Source: Methylovirgula sp963708155
Lineage (GTDB): Bacteria > Pseudomonadota > Alphaproteobacteria > Rhizobiales > Beijerinckiaceae
Direction: 5' to 3'
Length of the DNA stretch: 64,000 nt
NCBI GenBank assembly: GCA_963708155.1
Contig: OY970183.1
Coordinates: 2,728,001-2,792,000 of the forward strand
Shown: positions 19,716 through 29,477 of the stretch, in pieces
Layout of the letters: each line of letters starts with the position of its first letter
Numbering within the stretch: the first letter of the stretch is position 1
Program-made: the position numbers and the translations under genes
The notes under the pieces: model-generated
What the model saw: only the letters and a program-made list of their open reading frames with translations
What the model was told of the DNA's origin: nothing
The model's database searches: none

Positions 19716-20494
19716 GCCGCCGGCGCCGGCATTTTCGCGAAAAGCCGCAGCACATTCGCGCTGGTGATCGCGCCGAGTTCGGCCGGCGTCAGGCCCTTGA
19801 TCTCGGCTAGGACTTTCGCCGTCTCCGCGACATAGGCCGGCTCGTTGCGCTTGCCGCGATAAGGCGCGGGGGCGAGATACGGCGCGTCGGTTTCGACGAG
19901 CAGGCGCTCGTTCGGCACGTCGCGGGCGATGGCGCGCAGATCGTCCGATTTCTTGAAGGTCAGGACGCCCGAAAAGGAAACATAAAGACCCAGCGCGACG
20001 CCTGCCTCCGCCAGCCGCCGCGTCGACGTAAAGCAATGCAGGATGGCCTTGAAAGCCCCCCTCCCCATTTCTTCTTCGAGGATTTTCGCCATGTCGTCGT
20101 CAGCATCGCGGGAATGGATGACGAGCGGCAGGCCGGTCTCGCGCGCGGCGGCGATATGCGTGCGGAAGACCTGCGCCGCGAGATCGTGCGGCGTGTCGTC
20201 GTAATGATAATCGAGCCCGGCTTCGCCGATGCCGACGCATTTCTCATATTGCGCCAGAGCGACGAGGTCTTCGACCGAAACCTGCTCCTCTTTGGCGTTC
20301 ATCGGATGCGTGCCGACGGTGCAGAAGACATCCTCATAGGCTTCCGCCAGCGCGCGGATTTCGGCGAATTTCGCGACGCGGGTCGAAATAGTGATCATCC
20401 GCCTGAGCCCAGCGGCGCGCGCGCGCGCGACGATGCCGTCGCGATCGTTCGCGAAGTCCGGAAAATCGAGATGGCAGTGCGAGTCGATCAGCAT
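19712..20494 (-). CDS. tatD: TatD family hydrolase (deoxyribonuclease)
   Basis: A 260-residue TIM-barrel metal enzyme. Metal ligands are seen in DSHCHLDF at the N-terminus, GIGEAGLDYHYD, PLVIHSRDADDD, ILHCFTST and LLVETDAPYLAP. TatD/YcfH enzymes are 3'-5' exonucleases used in DNA repair and degradation. The gene starts 6 bases after metG stops and overlaps the downstream MBL hydrolase gene, so it is part of the rlpA/dac-tmk-holB-metG-tatD run. Confidence 0.95.
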   Translation of the reverse strand: MLIDSHCHLDFPDFANDRDGIVARARAAGLRRMITISTRVAKFAEIRALAEAYEDVFCTVGTHPMNAKEEQVSVEDLVALAQYEKCVGIGEAGLDYHYDDTPHDLAAQVFRTHIAAARETGLPLVIHSRDADDDMAKILEEEMGRGAFKAILHCFTSTRRLAEAGVALGLYVSFSGVLTFKKSDDLRAIARDVPNERLLVETDAPYLAPAPYRGKRNEPAYVAETAKVLAEIKGLTPAELGAITSANVLRLFAKMPAPAA

Positions 20495-20500
20495 CGGGTT

Positions 20501-22052
20501 TTACGCCGCCGGTTCCACATAACGCGGGAAGATCGGCGAAGGTTCGGGCAGAGCGCGTCCCGGCGCATCCGCGTCGGCCTGCTGCGCGAAGCTGAAATCG
20601 CGATGCTCCGGCGCGACGGCAAGAAGATCGAGCAACCGCTCGGCCGCTTGCGGCGTGAACGGCTGTGTCAGGATCGCGACGATGCGCAGGACTTGCGCCG
20701 TCACATAGAGGATCGTGCCCATGCGCTCGGGATCGGTCTTCTTCTTCGTCCAGGGCTCCTCCGCAGCGAAATAGCGGTTGGCGTCGCCAACGACGCGCCA
20801 GATATCGGCGAGGACCGTATGCAGCGCAAAGCTTTTCATCGCCGCGCGGGCCTTTCCGGCAAGCTCGTCGGCAGCCGCGAGGATCGCCTTGTCCGCTTCC
20901 GTATAAGCGCCCGGCTGCGGCAGGCGGCCGCCGAAATTCTTGCCGATCATCGAGAGCGAGCGCTGCGCCAGATTGCCGAGATCGTTGGCGAGATCGGCAT
21001 TGATACGGTTGACGATCGACTCATGCGAATAATTGCCATCCTGTCCGAACGGCACTTCGCGCAGGAAGAAATAGCGGAGTTGATCGACGCCATAGGTCGC
21101 GATGAGATCGCCGGGGCTGATGACATTGCCGACCGACTTCGACATTTTTTCCCCGCGATTGAACAGAAAGCCGTGCACGACGATCTGCTTCGGCAACGCG
21201 ATCCCGGCCGACATCAAAAAGGCCGGCCAGTAAATCGCGTGAAAGCGGGTGATGTCCTTGCCGATGACATGCGCATCGGCGGGCCAGAATTTCTTCCGCG
21301 CAGCGTCCTGCTGCCAGGGAAAGCCGGTGCCGGTGATATAATTGGTCAGCGCATCGACCCACACATACATCACGTGCCTCGGATCGCCGGGCACCGGAAC
21401 GCCCCAATCGAAGGTCGAGCGGCTGATCGAGAGATCGGTGAGACCGCGCTCGACGAAAGAGACGATCTCGTTGCGATAGGTTTCCGGCACGATGAAATTC
21501 GGATTGTCGCGGTAGTGTGCGAGCAATTTCTCCTGATAGGCGGAGAGGCGGAAATAATAGCTCTCCTCCTCTACCCATTCGACCGGCGCGCCGCTCGGCG
21601 CGAGATATTTTCCACTCGCGTCCTTGGTGAGTTCGGATTCGTCGAAGAAAGCTTCATCGCGGACCGAATACCAGCCGGGATATTTGGAAAGATAAATGTC
21701 GCCGTTCGCCTCCATGCGCCGCCAGATCTCCTGCGAGGCTTCATGGTGCTGCGGACTCGTCGTCCGAACGATGACATCCGCCCTGGCGTCGAGCGCCTCG
21801 CCCATCGCAGCGAATTGCGCCGCCGTGCGGTCGGCGAGTTGAAGCGGCGTTATCCCTTCCCGCGCCGCCGTCTGCTGCATCTTCTGGCCGTGCTCATCCA
21901 TGCCGGTGCAGAACAGGACGTCGTAGCCGTCGAGCCGCTTGAACCGCTGGATCGCATCGGTCGCGATCCGCTCGTAGGCATGACCGATATGCGGTGCGCC
22001 ATTGGCATAGGGAATCGCGGTGGTGATGTAGAAGGTCGGGCGCTGCGGCCAT
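20501..22052 (-). CDS. metG: methionyl-tRNA synthetase (5' frameshift)
   Basis: Class I synthetase charging tRNA-Met. The HIGH motif (APHIGHAYERIA) and the KMSKS loop (GEKMSKSVGN) are both present, with WVDALTNYITGTGFP and GKDITRFHAIYWPAFLM between. The open frame only starts inside the protein (21901), but the same frame continues upstream through TAIPYANGAPHIGH. A single missing base near 22038 separates it from an ATG at 22052 (MAAAP, then TFYITTAIPYANG). The corrected length is about 517 residues, typical of the short alphaproteobacterial form. metG is essential, so the break must be a sequence error unless a second copy exists. Confidence 0.94.
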
Positions 22053-22102
22053 GCTCAGGGATGGCGAACTCTGGTTCGCGACGTCCGTGCCACGGCAGGG
22101 CC

Positions 22103-23194
22103 TCAGGCGTTCATCGCCCTGGCCGCCGCGAGTTCGGCGAAAATCGACAGGATGACGGGCCGCTTGTCGAGATTGAGAGCCTCGGCTTCCCGCGCCGCGT
22201 CGGCGGCTTTTTCCCATACCTCCGCCAAAGGTGCAAGGCGCGCCGCCCCGCGCCCCGCCTCGCTTTGCAGCCGCTCGTCGATCCAATCGACAATGGCGGT
22301 CATCACCCGGTCGCATTGGGCCGTCCGGTCGCGGCCGGCAATCCGGTCGGCCAGGGAATGGACGGCGCGCCAGTCGAGCGCCGGCAGGCCGGCGAGGAGC
22401 GCGCGGACCTGATTGTCGAGCGCGATGCCGTCGTCGGCGAGGAGGCTCAACGCGGTCGTGACGGAGCCCTGCCCCCGTTCGGCGGCCACCTGGCGCTCGG
22501 CCAGGCTCGCTTCGGTCCAGGGCGTACCCAATGCTTCGATGACGCGCAGAATATCGGTGTCCGCGAGCGGACGCAGCATCAGCATCTGGCAGCGCGAGCG
22601 CAGAGTCGGCAACAGCAGCGCCGGCCGGTGTGCGACGATGAGAAACAGCGAGCGCGGCGGCGGTTCCTCGATGAGTTTCAGCAGGGCGTTGGCAGCCGAA
22701 TTGTTGAGGTCTTCGGCGCTGTCGACGATGCAAATGCGCCAGCCGCCTGCCCCCGCTACGCTGCGGAACAGATGCGAGGCCTGGCGCACATCGTCGACGC
22801 GGATTTCGGTATAATGTCGCGCTGGTTTTGCCTTTTCATTCCATTCACGCCGCAGCAGCGCGACATCGCCGTGCGAGAGCGCGGCAATCTTGTGGGCAAC
22901 CGGATCGTTCGCGTCGATGCCGAGGTCTTTGGCTTCTTGCACAGCCGCCGCGGCGGGGTCGGGATGCGCGAGCAGGAAGCGGGCGAGGCGCCAGGCCAGC
23001 GTCGCCTTGCCGATGCCAGGCGGTCCGCCGATGACGAAAGCCTGCGGCAGGCGGTCGGCGCGATAGGCTTCGAGCAGCCCCTGCTCTGCTTCGTGATGGC
23101 CGAAGAAATCGAGATTTTCACGCGGGTGCGGCGTCTCCTCGACGCGATCGGATTCCGGTGCGGCTTCCACGGCCTTGGAGCGGGGGGCGTTCAT
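22103..23194 (-). CDS. holB: DNA polymerase III subunit delta'
   Basis: A 363-residue clamp-loader subunit. It shows a P-loop-like GGPPGIGKATLAWRLARF near residues 56-73, DSAEDLNNSAANALLKLIEEPP (the Walker B region) and the LRSRCQ segment carrying the SRC arginine-finger motif. The C-terminal third is less conserved, as usual for delta'. Delta' works with gamma/tau and delta to load the beta clamp. It lies between tmk and metG on the same strand, the standard arrangement in alphaproteobacteria. Confidence 0.94.
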   Translation of the reverse strand: MNAPRSKAVEAAPESDRVEETPHPRENLDFFGHHEAEQGLLEAYRADRLPQAFVIGGPPGIGKATLAWRLARFLLAHPDPAAAAVQEAKDLGIDANDPVAHKIAALSHGDVALLRREWNEKAKPARHYTEIRVDDVRQASHLFRSVAGAGGWRICIVDSAEDLNNSAANALLKLIEEPPPRSLFLIVAHRPALLLPTLRSRCQMLMLRPLADTDILRVIEALGTPWTEASLAERQVAAERGQGSVTTALSLLADDGIALDNQVRALLAGLPALDWRAVHSLADRIAGRDRTAQCDRVMTAIVDWIDERLQSEAGRGAARLAPLAEVWEKAADAAREAEALNLDKRPVILSIFAELAAARAMNA

Positions 23195-23248
23195 GTTGAA
23201 TAGATATCGCGTCCTGAGCCTTTTCGCATCGGAGATGGATCGGATGCT

Positions 23249-23947
23249 TCAAGCGCCATGCAGCGCCTCGGCCGGTGTCGCCGGTTCGGCCTCGAACAGC
23301 CGGTGGCTGATAGTGTCCCAGATCGCCTGCGCGACTTCTTCCTCGCTCTGCGAAGCATCGACGACGACGCAGCGTTCGGGCTCCGCTGCGGCGATCGCGA
23401 GATAGGCCTTGCGCAGCGCTTCGTGGAAGGCGAGCCCTTCGCCTTCGAACCTGTCGGAGGGCTGAGCCACGCCGCGCCGCTCCGCCGCGCGGGCAAGCCC
23501 GACATCCGCCGGCAGATCGAGAATCAGGGTGAGGTCCGGCCGCGTATCCGCGACCGTCACGCGCTCGAGCGCACGCAGGAAACCCGGATCGAGGTCGCCG
23601 AGGGCGCCCTGATAGGCGCGCGTGGAATCGGCGAAACGGTCGCAGATCACCCATGTGCCGGCAGCGAGCGCCGGCGCGATCGTATGATCGATATGATCCA
23701 TCCGCGCGGCGGCGAAAATGATCGCCTCCGCCTTCGGACCCAGGCCCTTGATCATGCCGGACAGCAGGATGTCGCGGAGGATTTCAGCGCCCGGCGAGCC
23801 GCCCGGCTCGCGCGTCGAGATCGCTTCGATGCCGCGCGCCTGCAACCGCGCGACGAGGTAGCGCACCTGGGTCGACTTGCCGACGCCCTCCCCGCCCTCA
23901 AGCGTGATGAAGGTTCCGCGTTTCGGCAAACTGGTGTCGAGGCTCAT
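23249..23947 (-). CDS. tmk: thymidylate kinase
   Basis: A 232-residue dTMP kinase. P-loop LEGGEGVGKSTQ, TREPGGSPGAE for dTMP binding, CDRFADSTRAYQG with the DR(Y/F) motif, and a lid region after DLPADVGLARAAERRG. It makes dTDP for DNA synthesis. Its ATG overlaps the stop of the upstream D,D-carboxypeptidase gene by four bases, implying translational coupling. Confidence 0.96.
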   Translation of the reverse strand: MSLDTSLPKRGTFITLEGGEGVGKSTQVRYLVARLQARGIEAISTREPGGSPGAEILRDILLSGMIKGLGPKAEAIIFAAARMDHIDHTIAPALAAGTWVICDRFADSTRAYQGALGDLDPGFLRALERVTVADTRPDLTLILDLPADVGLARAAERRGVAQPSDRFEGEGLAFHEALRKAYLAIAAAEPERCVVVDASQSEEEVAQAIWDTISHRLFEAEPATPAEALHGA

Positions 23948-25134
23948 TTCTTCAACACATATTTGCGGAACATCTGTTCCGCAAATTCGAGACTGGCATC
24001 CATCGCCCGGCGCGGCAGCGTGCCGGGACCGATATGGGTCGACGTCCGCAACGGCACTTCGAGGATTTCGTCAGGACCGCGAAAAACCCGCAGGCGCGCC
24101 ACTTCCTGACCGGGGGAAACCGGTGTCATCAAGGGCCCGGTGTAGACGATCTGCCCTTTCAACTTTTCGTCCGAATCGCGCGGTATAAGCACGCGGATCG
24201 GCGCCTCGCTTACCAGCGGCTCGGAGCCGGAACTGCCGCCATAGACCTGAGCATAGCCTACGACGTCGCCCGCCTGAAAAAGTGTTTTCGACTCGAACGA
24301 CCGAAAGCCCCATTGGAAAAGCCGCACGGCTTCTGACTCCCGCTCCTTGGCGCTCTTGGCGCCGTAGATCACAAGGATGAGCCGCTGGCCGTTCTGTACG
24401 GCCGAGGCGACAATGCCATAGCCGCTGGTGTCGATATTGCCGGTCTTCAGCCCGTCCGCGCCGACATCCATCGTCAGCAAGGGGTTACGGTTCGGCTGCT
24501 TGATCTTGTTCCAGGTGAAGTCCTTCTCGCCGAAATAATGATAATATTGCGGGTAGGTTTTGATGAGATAGGCGGCAAGGCTCGCCATCTCGCGCGACGT
24601 CACGCGCTGGTCGGGGTCGTCCTGCCCCCAGGGGTTGGTGAAGGTCAAATGCGTGAAACCGAGTTCGCGGGCGCGCTCGGTCATGCGCGTGGCGAATGCG
24701 CCCTCCGAGCCTGCGAGCCCTTCCGCCAGCACGATCGCCGCATCATTGCCAGAGACGATTACGAGGCCGCGGATGAGATCCTCGACCCTGATATTGCTGT
24801 TGAGCGCGGCGAACATGGTCGAACCGCGCGCCAAAGCGCCGCCGGTCCGCCAGGCATGTTCGCTCACAGTGAATGTATCGTCGAGCTTCAGCCGGCCCTG
24901 AGCCAGAGCGCGAAACACGAGCTCCGCCGTCATGACCTTGGTCGTCGAGGCCGGGACTTCGGGTGCGTCGGCGTTCTTCTCGAACAAGACCGTCTGCGAA
25001 TCCGCGTCGATCAAAATGGCCGATGGGACGCTGGTCTGAAACGGCTGCGCCGCAGCCGCGGGCCGGACCGCGAGCAAAGCCGCCGCCAGGCTGGCGACAG
25101 TTAGAGCAAAAAGTCTTTTGAGGCTTGGGCGCAT
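23944..25134 (-). CDS. D-alanyl-D-alanine carboxypeptidase (PBP5-like)
   Basis: A 396-residue low-molecular-mass penicillin-binding protein. A signal peptide covers about residues 1-29 (hydrophobic LTVASLAAALLAV, then AAAA). The serine-acyl active site STTK is at 63-66, with the VVSGNDAAI-type SGN motif and a KTGN box in DGLKTGNIDTSGYG. A C-terminal PBP5-type domain ends in a cationic, amphipathic segment (EFAEQMFRKYVLKK) that should anchor it to the outer face of the inner membrane. It trims pentapeptide side chains of peptidoglycan. The ATG at 25134 is preferred over a GTG four codons upstream because GGAAGGGG precedes it. Confidence 0.94.
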   Translation of the reverse strand: MRPSLKRLFALTVASLAAALLAVRPAAAAQPFQTSVPSAILIDADSQTVLFEKNADAPEVPASTTKVMTAELVFRALAQGRLKLDDTFTVSEHAWRTGGALARGSTMFAALNSNIRVEDLIRGLVIVSGNDAAIVLAEGLAGSEGAFATRMTERARELGFTHLTFTNPWGQDDPDQRVTSREMASLAAYLIKTYPQYYHYFGEKDFTWNKIKQPNRNPLLTMDVGADGLKTGNIDTSGYGIVASAVQNGQRLILVIYGAKSAKERESEAVRLFQWGFRSFESKTLFQAGDVVGYAQVYGGSSGSEPLVSEAPIRVLIPRDSDEKLKGQIVYTGPLMTPVSPGQEVARLRVFRGPDEILEVPLRTSTHIGPGTLPRRAMDASLEFAEQMFRKYVLKK

Positions 25135-25269
25135 CGCCCCTTCCACGCTTTTTTCCGCCCGTTTCGGCCGCCCAACTGAGCCCGCACCATGCGTCCGGCG
25201 CGACCGGAAATCAACGCTTCAGGGATGGGCGTGCACCGGCATTTGCAGGCAGATCGAAGAAAGTCGGGC

Positions 25270-26199
25270 TTATCGCGAAGCTGTCTCGCCGATCTCTGCG
25301 TCGGCACCAGGAACGGTATTGAGATCGAAGGGCCGCGCCGGCGGCAGCGGCGCCGTGCCGATGAAGATATGGCTCGGCGGCAATGCGTCGGCGGTGTCCT
25401 GCGCGCCATCAGCCGCATCGGGACGCGGCGCGGGTTGCGGCACATCGTCAGGATCGGCCGAGGCGGTTTCAACCGGCTGATCGGCGTCAGCCAGCATGGT
25501 CGGCGGTACGGCGGGCGCCGAATGGTCATCCATCCGCAAGGTCGAGGCGAGCTTTTCGTCGTTCGAGCCTTCGATGCTGGCGCGGCCGAGATATTCGACC
25601 TTTACTTTCGTCGTGCCGGTGCGGCGGAAATCGAGCAGATCGGCGACGCGCCGCGAGACGTCCATGATGCGTCCGGGGGCGAAAGGTCCACGATCATTGA
25701 CGCGGACGATCATCGAATAATGATTGCGGAGATTGGTGACCCGCGCATAGCTCGGCAGCGGCATGGTCGGATGCGCCGCCGAAATCGAATTGGAATCGTA
25801 TATTTCGCCGTTGGCGGTGCGGCGGCCGTGGAAGGCGTCACCATACCAGGACGCCATTCCGACCGCAGTATAATGCTTGCGCTCGCTCGGGTAATACATG
25901 TGGCCCGCGACCATATAGGGATGGCCGACGAGATATTTGCCGCCGCCATGCGGGATTTCCGAGCCATCGGCGACGACGCGCGGGCTGGCGGCGCCATAGA
26001 CGGACTGCGGGAAATATTCGGACGGATGACCGTCAGCAACCTGCTGCTGTGCGCAGCCCGCCAGCATAAGCGCGGCGGCGCAGGAAACAGCGACAGCCAG
26101 CGGCCGGAAAAAAGCGGACGTCTGCGAGGTTTGGCTCTTGGCCGTGGACCGGGCCCCGCCTTCTGATGTTAGGCGCGGCCAGAACGGTAAGCTTTTCAC
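25270..26199 (-). CDS. rlpA: septal ring lytic transglycosylase RlpA family lipoprotein
   Basis: A 309-residue protein. A lipobox LMLAGC puts the lipidated cysteine at residue 49 of this start, and the true start could be a little further in because the chosen one is GTG. The double-psi beta-barrel (DPBB) domain reads AVGMASWYGDAFHGRRTANGEIYD ... ARVTNLRNHYSMIVRVNDRGPF, containing the catalytic Asp of RlpA enzymes that cleave denuded glycan strands. The C-terminal third is Pro/Asp/Ala-rich and probably disordered, with no SPOR domain visible. It precedes dac, tmk, holB and metG on the same strand. Confidence 0.9.
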   Translation of the reverse strand: MKSLPFWPRLTSEGGARSTAKSQTSQTSAFFRPLAVAVSCAAALMLAGCAQQQVADGHPSEYFPQSVYGAASPRVVADGSEIPHGGGKYLVGHPYMVAGHMYYPSERKHYTAVGMASWYGDAFHGRRTANGEIYDSNSISAAHPTMPLPSYARVTNLRNHYSMIVRVNDRGPFAPGRIMDVSRRVADLLDFRRTGTTKVKVEYLGRASIEGSNDEKLASTLRMDDHSAPAVPPTMLADADQPVETASADPDDVPQPAPRPDAADGAQDTADALPPSHIFIGTAPLPPARPFDLNTVPGADAEIGETASR

Positions 26200-26650
26200 C
26201 TACAAAATCCCCCGTGATCTGTTCGCGCCATCCGGCCTTGCCTCTGGGACAAGGTTGGCGACGATCACTTGCTAAAACTTTAAGGGTTTCGCAGTGGGCG
26301 ACGCCGGACGGCGATAAACAGATCCGCGAATGGGCCGGGCAATTCGGACGAAATTGCGGCAGCCGTCGCCGTGTGGCATTTCAGTTTGCTCTTAAAGCCA
26401 TGCAATTCCAGCGCAATCCGCCTGTCCCAAACGAGTGCAAGCAACGAGGAATGCAGGCAAAAGTCACGTTAACCAATTTGCGTTAAATACAATTCAATTT
26501 TGCGGCGATAGGCAAGCCGCCGAGGCGCAGCTTGGACGAAATTTTCGCGCCGTGGCCGTGAAGTGACAGATTCGCCGGGTGCCGTCCCGTAAGATGCAAT
26601 CGGACTCGCGCTTCGATTCTGCGTCGGGAATTGCGCGAGCGGAGGGGTTC
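26200..26650. other. intergenic region between rlpA and the outer-membrane barrel gene, 451 bases
   Basis: Divergent promoter region. No convincing coding sequence. The stretch around 26470-26510 (TTAACCAATTTGCGTTAAAT) is AT-rich compared with the surroundings and is the likeliest place for promoter elements of the downstream barrel gene. The ribosome site GGAGGGG at 26641-26647 belongs to that gene. Confidence 0.5.
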
Positions 26651-28133
26651 GTGAAAGCATTCATTTTTTCGATTGGGGCTGCTGTAATGGTGGCCACCGC
26701 CGGTCCGGCTTTCGCCGCTGACCTCCCCTCCTTCAAATCGGCTCCCGTCTATGCGCCGCCGCCTCCGGCCTTCACCTGGACCGGCTTCTATCTTGATGCC
26801 GGCGCGGGCTATGGCGAATGGAACGCCAACACGACCACGCGTTACGCGGGCACGGGGATCTGCGACCTTTGCACCAATCAGGTTCAAGGCGGCCACGGCT
26901 TTCTCGGCCGCGCCGGCGCTGGCTTCGATTATCAGTTCGCCGATCAGTTCGTTGCCGGCGTTTTCGGCGACGGCACTTATTCGGAGATGCGCGGGTCGCT
27001 TCAGGATCAGACCCCGGGATGGACGACGAACACCAACCAGAATTGGTCGTGGGCGGCCGGCGGGCGGCTCGGCTGGCTGATGACCCCCGAATTGCTGCTT
27101 TACGGCGACGCCGGCTTCAGCCAGGCGCGTTTTACCGGCGGAAGCCTTCTGAATGCAGACGGCAGCGGTACCGGGAATTCGACGCAGGGTTTCACGGCCA
27201 ACGGCTGGTTTGCGGGCGGTGGCTTTGAAACGATGTTCGCGCCCGGCTGGTTCTGGCGGACCGAATATCGCTTTGCCGATTACGGTGGGCACAACGTCAT
27301 CGACGACGGGTACGCCGGCCGTGGTGACGACATCCATTTCCATCCCTACGTGCAGACGGTGACGTCCAGCCTGGTCTATAAATTCGGCTGGCCTGGTTTC
27401 AGCGCGCCCGGGATCCCGTCCTTCACCCAGATTACCGACGGCTTCGGCCCGGCACCGGCGACGACAAACTGGACTGGTGTCTATGCCGACGCGGGCATTG
27501 GCTACGGGTTGTGGAGCGCAAATACGACGACGCGCGATCCGGTCACGAACGCATGCGATCAATGCGTCAATCAACGCCAGGGCGGCAGTGGCATCTTCGG
27601 CACCGTTGGCTTGGGCTATGATTATCAGGTCACCAACAAGCTCGTCGCCGGCGTCTTCGGCGATTTCGATCCGTCGCAATTGAAGGGGACCATTCAGGAT
27701 GGGGGTCCATATTTTGCCGGGATCGATTTCGCAAAACTGGGCATGGGATGCCGGCGCGAGGCTCGGTTGGCTCGTGACGCCGCAAGTTCTCACTTATACC
27801 AAGGCCGGGTTCACCCAGGCGCGCTTTGGCGGCACCGGAATGCAGGATACTCATGACGGGGCCGACACCAGCTTTTCGACCTCGGGCTTTACCACCGATG
27901 GTTGGATGCTGGCTGGGGGTGTCGAGGCGGAATTCGCGCCGGGCTGGTTCTGGCGCGCCGAATACCGCTATGCGCAATATGGCGTGCACACGATCGCGGA
28001 TACGTCGCCGACAGCCCCCGCAGCCGACAATATTCGCTTCCATCCCGAGGAGCAGACGGCGACGGTCGGCGTCGTCTACAAATTCAACTGGGCGCCGCCT
28101 GTGCCGCCGGCGCCTGTCGTCGCAAAATACTGA
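26651..28133 (+). CDS. outer-membrane protein with two tandem Omp25-like barrels (frameshifted)
   Basis: GTG at 26651 follows a strong GGAGGGG site and opens a signal peptide (KAFIFSIGAAVMVATAGPAFA) cleaved before ADLPSFKS. Two homologous barrel units follow. Unit 1 (about 26740-27400) has WTGFYLDAGAGYG, a CxxC in ICDLCTNQ, FVAGVFGD, FAPGWFWRTEYRFADYG and a final LVYKFGW. Unit 2 (about 27460-28133) repeats this as WTGVYADAGIGYG, ACDQCVNQ, LVAGVFGD, FAPGWFWRAEYRYAQYG and VVYKFNW. One extra base near 27720 breaks the frame inside unit 2; after it the frame resumes SQNWAWDAGARLGW. This is an Omp25/Omp31-type family common in Hyphomicrobiales, normally one barrel per protein. Pore or adhesion role unknown. 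Confidence 0.85.
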
Positions 28134-28150
28134 GTTGCGACCGCGGGCAT

Positions 28151-28642
28151 CTAGGTGGCGGCTGCGGCGCGATAGTGTTCAGCGAGATGGAAGCCGATCA
28201 ATTCGGCGAAGAGCTTGAACATGCTGACCGCGGCAGGATTGTTCACATGCGCCGGCTTGATGTCGACGGCGCATAATGTGCCGAAGAAACTGCCATCCGG
28301 TAGCTGAAGCGGAACCGAAATATAGCTTTCGAAACCATAGAGCTTCGGCGTCGGATGCTGGGCGTAGACTTCATCGGAGGCGACTCTATCGATCGCGACA
28401 GCGCGCCCACTGTGCATTATGTCGCGGCAGATCGTCGTTTCGATGATGAGATCGTCGCCCTGCTCGATCCCGAAATTGATCGTGTCGCGGACCACGCAGG
28501 CCACCCAGCGGTCTTCCGTGACGCGGGCGACGGCAGCAAAGCCCATACCTGTGGTTTCGCAAACGACGTCGAGGATTTCGCGCACAACGGGAATGCGCTG
28601 GACAATGCTGACATCAAAACCGAGCGGATCGGGTACTTGCAT
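28151..28642 (-). CDS. GAF domain protein
   Basis: A 163-residue stand-alone GAF domain. IVQRIPVVREILDVVCETTGMGFAAVARV opens the fold, an ETTICRDIMHSG segment and the GFESYISVPLQLPDGSFFGTLCAVD strand pair are the most typical parts. There is no attached kinase, cyclase or DNA-binding domain. GAF domains bind small ligands, and single-domain forms may bind chromophores or act as fRMsr methionine sulfoxide reductases; the fRMsr cysteine pattern is not evident here. Convergent with the barrel gene. Confidence 0.85.
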   Translation of the reverse strand: MQVPDPLGFDVSIVQRIPVVREILDVVCETTGMGFAAVARVTEDRWVACVVRDTINFGIEQGDDLIIETTICRDIMHSGRAVAIDRVASDEVYAQHPTPKLYGFESYISVPLQLPDGSFFGTLCAVDIKPAHVNNPAAVSMFKLFAELIGFHLAEHYRAAAAT

Positions 28643-28867
28643 CGTACGCGCCTCCCTCCAGCAATTTCGCGCCGCTCTAATCCGTAAATCAAAATCGAAA
28701 AATATTCGGCGGGCCTCGACGCCGGCAGCAGCGCAAACATTCTGCCGCTACGCTGCAATAAATATCACATTTCTGTGACAACGGCTATTTCGGGCCACGC
28801 CGCGCTCGCCCAAGTCCTCCGTGACTTACGCCATCGGAGCGGAGCATTCATAACCTGTTGAATTTAT

Positions 28868-28944
28868 TGGCGACCCCGGCAGGGCTCGAACCTGCGACCT
28901 GCCGCTTAGAAGGCGGCTGCTCTATCCAGCTGAGCTACGGGGCC
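28868..28944 (-). tRNA. tRNA-Arg (anticodon TCT)
   Basis: Full cloverleaf on the minus strand: acceptor GGCCCCG pairing with CGGGGTC, D arm with AGCTCAGCTGGATAGAGC, anticodon loop CTTCTAA, T arm GGTTCGAGCC, discriminator G and an encoded CCA (28868-28870). Confidence 0.96.
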
Positions 28945-28975
28945 AGCCGATGACGCCGCCTCGCGAGGCGGTGCC

Positions 28976-29281
28976 CTAATGCGTCCACTGGCCTAGGCGC
29001 GTCGCTTTGAAATTATCGGAATAAGAGAGAATTTTCCGTGTCACCGGCTTCGGCTCCTCGAGCAGGAAGGGAATGCCGTTCTTCTCGGCATAGGCAATCG
29101 CCTCCTCCTGCGTGCCGAACCAGAGCCGCACCTGCCGGCGCATGTCGCGCGAACCCGTCCAGCCCATCAGCGGATCGATCTGCGGGGCGAGCTCGGGAGC
29201 AAATTCCAGTACCCAGCGCTTGGTCTTCGCCCGGCCGGACTGCGTCGCCGTTCTGCTTGGCCGGTAGATGCGTGCGGTCAT
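28976..29281 (-). CDS. ETC complex I accessory subunit (NDUFS4-like)
   Basis: A 101-residue protein matching the ETC complex I subunit conserved region: ARIYRPSRTATQSGRAKTKRW, then LMGWTGSRDMRRQVRLWFGTQEEAIAYAEKNG. This is the 18-kDa accessory subunit found in mitochondria and in alphaproteobacteria, attached to the peripheral arm of NADH:quinone oxidoreductase. It stands alone between tRNA-Arg and tRNA-Pro, which is a common position in Hyphomicrobiales. No nuo core genes are in the window. Confidence 0.94.
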   Translation of the reverse strand: MTARIYRPSRTATQSGRAKTKRWVLEFAPELAPQIDPLMGWTGSRDMRRQVRLWFGTQEEAIAYAEKNGIPFLLEEPKPVTRKILSYSDNFKATRLGQWTH

Positions 29282-29313
29282 CTCAATTCCGCTCCCATAT
29301 CTTCGCGATCGTG

Positions 29314-29390
29314 TGGTCGGGGCAGCAGGATTCGAACCTGCGACCTGAAGTACCCAAAACTTCCGCGCTACCAGGCTGCGCCATACCCCG
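29314..29390 (-). tRNA. tRNA-Pro (anticodon TGG)
   Basis: Minus-strand cloverleaf starting CGGGGTATGGCGCAGCCTGG, anticodon loop TTTTGGGTA with TGG, T arm GGTTCGAATCC, acceptor end CTGCCCCG, discriminator A and encoded CCA (29314-29316). Confidence 0.95.
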
Positions 29391-29477
29391 AAGAGCCCTG
29401 CCCCACCTCAGCCAGCTAACATGACGGCCGGAGCCGGACAAGGCGGTCAAACCTGACGATCGATCCTGGTGCCAATC

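Noticed and set aside
20036..23203. 1055-residue plus-strand open frame
   Set aside because: It is antisense to tatD, metG and holB, whose motifs are clear. It has the Arg/Asp/Gly-rich composition of a GC-rich shadow.
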